Source: Cynocephalus volans
Lineage: Eukaryota > Chordata > Mammalia > Dermoptera > Cynocephalidae
Direction: 5' to 3'
Length of the DNA: 64,000 nucleotides
NCBI RefSeq assembly: GCF_027409185.1
Contig: NC_084464.1
Coordinates: 51,683,095 to 51,747,094, forward strand
A program made the translations under genes and the position numbers. Numbering within the stretch: position 1 is the first letter of the stretch; each line of letters opens with the position of its first letter. Under the pieces are notes generated by a model that saw nothing but the letters and a program-made list of their open reading frames with translations, did no database searches and was not told the DNA's origin. This document shows, piece after piece, positions 58,255 to 64,000 of this stretch.

Positions 58255-58475
58255 GCCTCAAGGCACAGACTCTGAAGCCGGCCTGCCTGGATTCAAATCC
58301 CAGCTGGGACACCCTGAATGAGTTTCCCAACCAATTCATGCTTCAGTTTTCTCATCTGTAAAACCAAGAAAATGCCAGTATCTTCTTTGTCAAGATATTG
58401 AAAGAATTAAATGCACTAATGCATGGAACCTACTTAGAACAGTACCTGTCGTGTAATAATTTCTCAGCAGGTCGG
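58255..58475 (+). repeat. MIR
   Basis: AGACTCTGAAGCCGGCCTGC to CAGTACCTGTCGTG, with CAGTTTTCTCATCTGTAAAA inside. Confidence 0.93.
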
Positions 58476-60885
58476 CTCTTATTTTCCTTATCATTATTGG
58501 AGAAGAAACTACCGGCATTTACTGGGCACTTTTGACCAAATTTCCATCAATTGGCTTTGTGATTTATAATCCACTTACTTCCAACCAAAGATATGAGATG
58601 ACTTGTAACAGAAAAATTATATAAAAAGACAAGTAAAAATTGTTTAATGTTAATGAAGATCAAAAATCAATAAAAAGACTTGTGCTAGAGGCCCAAGACT
58701 CCCAGGACAGTTCATTCTGAGACCCAAGCACTAACTGCAGTTATAAACCGTCCATGACCACAGAGATGCCACACTGCCCTGGGCCACTTTATCTTGGGAA
58801 CAGTCTAGGGAGGAGGCAGAAAGATGGACTCAGAGCACTGCAAGGGGAGCAGCTTTGTTAGGGTGCCCTGTCTGTGCAGGGCTTGGCACCACAGCAGGCC
58901 AGGGCAGGCCGAGGCTGCATTCAGGTCGGGGCTGTGTCTCTTCACTAACTGAGCTTCTACTCGACCTTCTGAGTTTGGTCTTCCAGGAAGCCTTCCCTGA
59001 TCTCCTTGGGGTAGGTCAGCCCCCCAGGACCTGTTCCCACATATACTCACTGGTAAGTGTCCCTGACCTGACATCAGAAGCATAAAATAAATACTCCTGG
59101 ATGACTAAAGGTGAAGGCAAGAATGGAGGCAGACAGGAGGGAGGATGTTGAATCTGAAAAAAAGAGCATTAGGTGAGCCATGAGAATTATTTTCAAAATT
59201 AAATAAGTATACTATGGAAGAAAAGTTAGTTTTATTCCTGATAAAGATGAAAGTAGAACTAAGGGTAGGAGGTGGAGGGAGATGAATTTTGGGGCCTGTA
59301 ATAAGGTAAAACTTTTTAGCACATGCCATCCAACAGTGGTGTGAGCCCTTGAAAAAAGCTGGGGGTTGACAGCAGCTTGTTTCTAGAACTTATTCCTGCA
59401 TGGGGCCAGTCAATATCCCAAGGGGGTGGTGGGAACGATGGGTAACGGACACCATAAGAGTTCATGAAGAAAGGAGAGGGCTGGCCTGGACGACTGAACT
59501 GTCCTTTTCTCACTCTGGGATTTTTTCATTCTATGAAGGCAGCAAGAACGAGGCCCATTTTAAAGACAGAAAAACTGAGTCTAAGGGAATTGCAATGAAT
59601 AAGCAGCTGGATTGGTCCCAAGGACCTTGGAATTTTCCTTCCTCTCCCTGAGCCCCCTCAAGCCCTAGCAATATGTTCACATGGGAGAACTGAGCTTTGA
59701 GGTTGCTCATGACCCCCTGCCGCTCCCTCCTGCTGCTGCCAGGATTCCACTCCGTCCTCCATCAAGTCTGCATTCCTGTTGGCCAGTCCCAGAGGAAACC
59801 ACTTCAGCATCTCCCAGGTTCCTGCCCATTAGAGACAGAAAGAAATGCATGTCTAATAGTGGCATTTCAGGCCCTCTGATCTGTGAAGGAAGTATTTTTG
59901 GATGGGGTCCTGTTTCTAGGCCAACTCTAGGCAGGGTTGAGGAGGGTAGGGCTTGGGTCTGAACCCAGGCACTCCTGCTTTCCCGGCTTGGGAGAGGCAG
60001 TCCCCACCTCCCTCACTTTTGCTGCAGGCTAGAAGATTCTTTCCAGCCCCTGCACCTGAGGGAAAGGACTGCTGAGCACCACCCAAGCCAAACAGGGAAC
60101 TTTCAAAGCCTCCCTGTCACACTCAGACCTTCTTCCTAGCGATAATCAAAGCTTGGGGGAGGAGAGCAGAGCAGCCTTGGGAAGCAGCACTTGGCACTGG
60201 CTCACATGTGGTGGCATTTTGATGGGTGGTAAAAATATCTCTCTGGTGTTCAGTGCCGGCTGCCACCAATGCCACCATCTCAACTTCCAAGATCCTGTCT
60301 CCATGCCCAGTGCTTGGGTTGCCTCCCCACTGTCCACACAGGCCCAGGGGAGATAGAGCACAGGTCACCAAGGTCCTGGTCACCATGACCACCCTTATAC
60401 CCCACAACTGCCGCCTCCATCGCCACAGCCAGTCACCAGCAAAAATGCACTTCAGAGCCACTAGAGAAGGTGACTCATTGTCAGAAGCACTGCGGCACAT
60501 GCCTAATGAGCTAATTAAAGTAGAACATAAATAATTACTCCCTATCAGGGTACGAGCGTGCGGGGTAGAGAAGGGTGAGAGGGATGCTGGTGGAGGGGCC
60601 GGGCAGCGGCAGCGTGGGATGCTCCACTCTGCACAGGGAAATCGGAAACTCCCGCTCTCCACTCAGGGCTGTGAGCTGGGCTTCAGAGAGGTTCCCAGCC
60701 AGGCAGACATAGACCCAAGGACTATGCCAGGAAATTCATCACACATGCCACTTTGTTGCCTACCTGAGTATTTACAGCTCGTTCACATGCCGACACCCTA
60801 ATCTTCTGTCCAAAGGGAGAGAGATGCAAGGGGTCCTTCTCGCACTTATGGATGTGGACATTCAGGAGCAGGAGGGTCTCCAGAC
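58475..60885. other. Intronic unique sequence with a TAAT-rich patch
   Basis: No repeat family was recognised. The patch at 60,455-60,545 is listed separately. Confidence 0.5.
60455..60545. promoter_or_regulatory. Candidate regulatory patch rich in homeodomain-type sites
   Basis: CTAATGAGCTAATTAAAG is followed by ATAATTACTC. Two TAATTA palindromes (60,512-60,517 and 60,532-60,537) are 20 bases apart, plus a TAAT at 60,504. Such sites fit Q50 homeodomain proteins. Function is inferred only from the motif cluster in otherwise GC-moderate DNA. Confidence 0.3.
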
Positions 60886-61445
60886 ACAGCTAAGACCCCT
60901 GCAATAATCCCCAAACTGATTTCCCTGCTGTATATTCTCCAAGCAGCAGCCAGAATCTTCTTGCTTGACCACATCAAGCCACTCTCCTGCTTTTAACCCC
61001 CTGAAGCCTCCCATTTCATTCAGAATAACTTGCAAGGCCCACTATGGCCTATGAGGTGCTCTGTGATCCAGCCCTGCCCAGTCACCTAACTCGTTCACTG
61101 CCACTCTTCCTCCAGATGCCTCCGAGGCCTGCTGCTTCTCCAACAGGACAAGTGCACCCTGACCTAGGGGCCTTAGCATGTGCTTTTTCCTCTGCCTGGC
61201 TCGTTCCCTCACTCCATTTGGGTCTCTGCTCCGATGTCACTCCTGACCACCTGTATAAAACAGTAGTCCTCTGGTCTCTGTTTCTTCACACTGCTTTTTT
61301 TTTTTTTTTTTTTGTGCACATTTTTAATTTTTTTGTCTCTCTCCCTCTTAAGAATGTAAGCTCCTTGAAAGCGAGGACTTTGTCTATCTTCTTCCAATGC
61401 TGAGGTCTTGACCAGACAATAAATATTTGTTGATTGAATAAATGA
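60885..61445 (+). repeat. L2 LINE 3' end, long copy
   Basis: It runs from AATAATCCCCAAACTG through CCTATGAGGTGCTCTGTG and GGTCTCTGCTCCGATGTCAC to AATAAATATTTGTTGATTGA. A poly(T) of about 18 at 61,296-61,313 interrupts it. Confidence 0.93.
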
Positions 61446-61554
61446 GTATCTGATTCCAAACCCACAGTTTTCCTCACCACAGGTAATTCCTCCCTTCAGG
61501 GATAGACCCTGTCTCCTCACCACCAACAGAGAAAGCCCAAAGTCAGGACAGAAC

Positions 61555-61765
61555 ACCCGTTCCAAGCTCCAGCTCTGCCACTTCCAAGCTGTGGGATCTT
61601 GTGAGTCATGTCACCTTCCTATGGCTCAGAGTCCTCATCCATCAAATGGCAACAGTGGATCACACCTCTCAGGGTTAGCGTGAGTACCACATAAAAGAAG
61701 GCACAGAACAACTTTATAAGAGTGCCTAGAATGTAGCAAGGGCTCAATAAATACAGCTACTGTGT
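61555..61765 (+). repeat. MIR
   Basis: AGCTCTGCCACTTCCAAGC to CAAGGGCTCAATAAATAC. Confidence 0.92.
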
Positions 61766-61835
61766 GTGACGTTCAAGGCCACCCACAGCCTGCCTTCTTC
61801 TGACCTCTCTGAACAAACCTACTATTTCCCTAGAC

Positions 61836-62037
61836 CAGCGGTTCCCAAAGTGTGCTCCCTGGACCATCAGCAGCAGCAGCAGTAGCAGGAGCACTGAGAG
61901 AATGTATTGGAGATGCAGATTCTCAGACCTCACTCCAGACCTACTGAATCAGAGACTCAGGGGCCTAGAGTTCTGCATTTGTGTGTTAACAAGCCCACCA
62001 GGTGATTCTGATTCATGCCGAGGTTTGAGAACCACTG
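61836..62037 (+). mobile_element. MER20 DNA transposon (hAT-Charlie)
   Basis: It starts CAGCGGTTCCCAAAGTG and ends TTTGAGAACCACTG, with CAGACCTACTGAATCAGA inside, all MER20 landmarks. The flanks CCCTAGAC and CTCTAGAG look like a decayed 8-bp hAT duplication. A CAG/CAGCAG run lies at about 61,870-61,885. Confidence 0.93.
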
Positions 62038-62149
62038 CTCTAGAGATAGCCTTTCAGCCAGGGAAGCCAGGGATGGCAGTTTGAGTTATTGATCTTGTTG
62101 CTATGCTCTCTTATAATAAAACAACACATCCACAGCCTTGTCATGGCCT

Positions 62150-62552
62150 AATGGTGGGTAAAGTGCATTTCTGGTGCCTTGGCTTTGGGCTTAGCCATGT
62201 AACTTGCTTTGGCTAATGGAATTTAGCAGGTGTGCTACCAGCAGAGGCTTGACCTTTGCTTCTACAGTTGGGCTTGTCCTGCATTCTGCTATTGCCATGA
62301 GAAGAACATACCCTGGATAGCTATTTCCCCTCTACCAGGACTCCAGAATGAGATGCATAGAGGAGTTTCTAAACCGGACCTGGAGCGTGCAGCCAAGCAC
62401 AGCCCAGCCCAGCCCTGCTGAGACCAGTTCAACCCCAACCAACCTGCACACCCATGACTAGGGCAATTAAATACTAGTAGTTGAAAGCTCCGTAGATTGT
62501 GAGGTTGTTTGTTATACAACATTATCGTGGCAGCAGCTGACTAAAACAGCAG
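62150..62552 (+). mobile_element. MLT1-type MaLR LTR relic
   Basis: AGCCATGTAACTTGCTTTGG near the start and ATTGTGAGGTTGTTTGTTA near the end are MLT1 landmarks. The middle is decayed. Confidence 0.7.
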
Positions 62553-62554
62553 GG

Positions 62555-63668
62555 ACCCACACAGGCCCTTGGCTAGGCCTGATCCTTCCTGGCTCTGACT
62601 CTTTCTTCATTAATTTCACCTAAAACAGCTATCCCCTCCCTTTTTCCTTCCAAATTTCACCTGTGCCCCAGGATACAGCAGACACTCCTCTTCCTCTGCT
62701 CCCAAAAGGCCCCCAGAATCCACTCCTGCCCACCCAGGCATGGGAATTCACTTCAGTTAGCTCACAAAAAAGCTCAAGTGCACAAATTTCACCAAGAAAC
62801 TTGTTTACATTTTGATCTTTTAAGGGGCTAATCACTAAACTGAAAAGCCCTTAGACTTAGTTCTATGACTAACTAATTACCTGGATAAAAGGCTCAGGAT
62901 TTGGGAGCTCTCTTCAATGTTTCATTTCCTGACACGCACCTTCCTTATTGTGTAGTAGAAGTTAGTGCCTACATCTGGACCAGCGCTCCCACCCACAGCA
63001 TCAGCCCCCAGCCCAGAAAGAGTCACCTGTGGAGCCCTCCCCAGTGAGAAAGAGCTCTACTGTGTAAATAGTTAATGCACACGTTCATCCACAGTGCACG
63101 TCCATCCACAGTGCACGTCCACATGGCCCTGTTTCACCCTGGGCTGGCACATCACAGTCTGTGGTTTCTGTGATTCTTCCTACTCACCCTCATCCTCTGG
63201 GATGCTGAGGATGATGGGCATTAATTTGGCTTCTCATCCTGAATCCTTCCGTCACCCACAGGGTGCCCACTCCCGTCACACACACAATGCCAAACCATAG
63301 GCCTAATTGGCAAGAACTCAGACATCCCTCTTTGCTTCTCTGTGTCTCAGTGTCCCCAGCGATGAGAAAAGATCACTCACAGGCTGGCTGCAGCTACCAA
63401 CTGGCTACTGGTTTCTGGATTGCGGGAAGCGACAGAAAACGTTGGTGACAACGACGACGCTCTTGCCTGTGCAACTGTGTAGGTTGCAAGCCTCCTGTAA
63501 CTTGCCAGCAGAACACTGATTTTGCTCGGGGACAATGTGCCTAAACAAATGATGCCTTCTTCAGCTTCCCATGTGGATGGGGGAAATACAAAGAAATAGA
63601 AGCAGAGGTCCCTGTGGGGGACTTCTGGGGGCTCTGTGAAGGCACCGAATCATCGGGAGGTTGGTGCC
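62555..63668. other. Intronic unique sequence
   Basis: Nothing recognised except a 17-base tandem repeat (unit ACGTCCATCCACAGTGC, about 2.5 copies) at 63,081-63,122. Confidence 0.5.
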
Positions 63669-64000
63669 TGTCTTAGTTTGGGTTCCCCAGAAGCAGACCT
63701 CTGAGGCAAGGATTCAAGTACCAGTAATATATGTGTGACGTGAGCCTAGGAAGAACAGGCGAGGAAATGGGGAGGGAAGTCAACACAGGGCATTTTGCTA
63801 AGCAATTCACCACTGTAGGCAATTGGGGCTCAAGCCTACTGGGGAGCTCTGGGAGAGAGCACAGAACATGCCTCAGAGCTGTCCTCCTCCTCCCCCAAGA
63901 GGGGGGAAGCTGAGGTAGCAATCCTCCAGCACTCTCTGTCACAGGCTGAGGGCTCTTCCTGGGGACATCAGCTCCCCTGTGGGCTGGGCCTGCCAGAGAA
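63669..64000 (-). mobile_element. Probable ERV LTR, running off the window
   Basis: It begins TGTCTTAGTTTGGGTTCC, like the reverse complement of a MaLR/ERVL LTR end, and continues to the window edge. The family is not assigned. Confidence 0.5.

Larger units (their letters stand above)
38525..64000 (-). other. LRFN2: LRFN2 intron (partial)
   Basis: From the acceptor of the last coding exon to the window end there is no sequence resembling the LRR, Ig or N-terminal FN3 exon of LRFN2 on the minus strand. The whole stretch is therefore read as the intron before the last exon, at least 25 kb long and open at the right. It contains the repeats listed below. Confidence 0.85.

Noticed and set aside
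60123..60662. 179-codon minus-strand frame
   Set aside because: No domain or family recognised, and it overlaps other open frames on the opposite strand. Treated as chance.
1..64000. CRISPR arrays, operons, bacterial or phage genes
   Set aside because: Regularly spaced repeats, ribosome-binding sites and dense coding are absent. All content is vertebrate.

Overview
This is nuclear DNA from a placental mammal. Nearly all recognisable content is interspersed repeats shared by placental mammals: L1, L2, MIR, MER5A, MER20, MER2, and MaLR and other ERV long terminal repeats. The one certain coding segment is an exon of LRFN2 (SALM1), a synaptic adhesion molecule of vertebrates. In human this gene lies at 6p21.2. 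No lineage-marking SINE (Alu, rodent B1/B2, carnivore SINEC, ruminant Bov-tA, equine ERE) was recognised in 64 kb, so I do not name a species. The L1 3' UTR type and the MST/THE1-like MaLR provirus would fit a non-simian euarchontan such as a colugo, but that is a weak inference.

Positions 1-22,120 are an AT-rich, gene-free stack of L1 copies that have been inserted into one another. An L1 lies on the minus strand at 1-3,140. An old L1 at 3,140-5,065 is split by a younger L1 with a target-site duplication. A long old L1 at 5,310-15,790 is split twice, by a complete MaLR provirus (8,946-11,396, flanked by GATCA) and by a younger L1 with a 5' inversion (11,737-14,118). Another old L1 at about 16,640-22,120 carries three insertions: a short L1 3' end, a MaLR LTR, and a solo ERV LTR flanked by CTAGG.

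Positions 22,120-37,545 are higher in GC. A CpG-island promoter at about 22,880-23,460 is followed by a splice acceptor (exon start 23,783) and a poly(A) signal (24,417). This looks like a plus-strand spliced transcript, probably non-coding, converging on LRFN2. The segment containing its terminal exon (about 24,180-26,500) has a diverged tandem copy about 4.4 kb downstream (about 28,560-31,020).

Positions 37,546-38,524 (minus strand) are the last coding exon of LRFN2. It encodes the end of the fibronectin type III domain, the transmembrane helix, the cytoplasmic tail and the C-terminal PDZ ligand ESTV. Everything from 38,525 to the window end is read as the large LRFN2 intron. It holds many MIR and L2 relics, MER5A, MER20, several MaLR/ERV LTRs, a U6 snRNA-L1 chimeric retrocopy at 51,023-51,489, and simple repeats. 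No upstream LRFN2 exon is present.

I found no bacterial-type system, CRISPR array, operon or new protein machinery. The points most worth following up are the convergent CpG-island transcript with its duplicated terminal exon, the U6-L1 chimera, the complete MaLR provirus with a long open frame, and the dated series of nested insertions.
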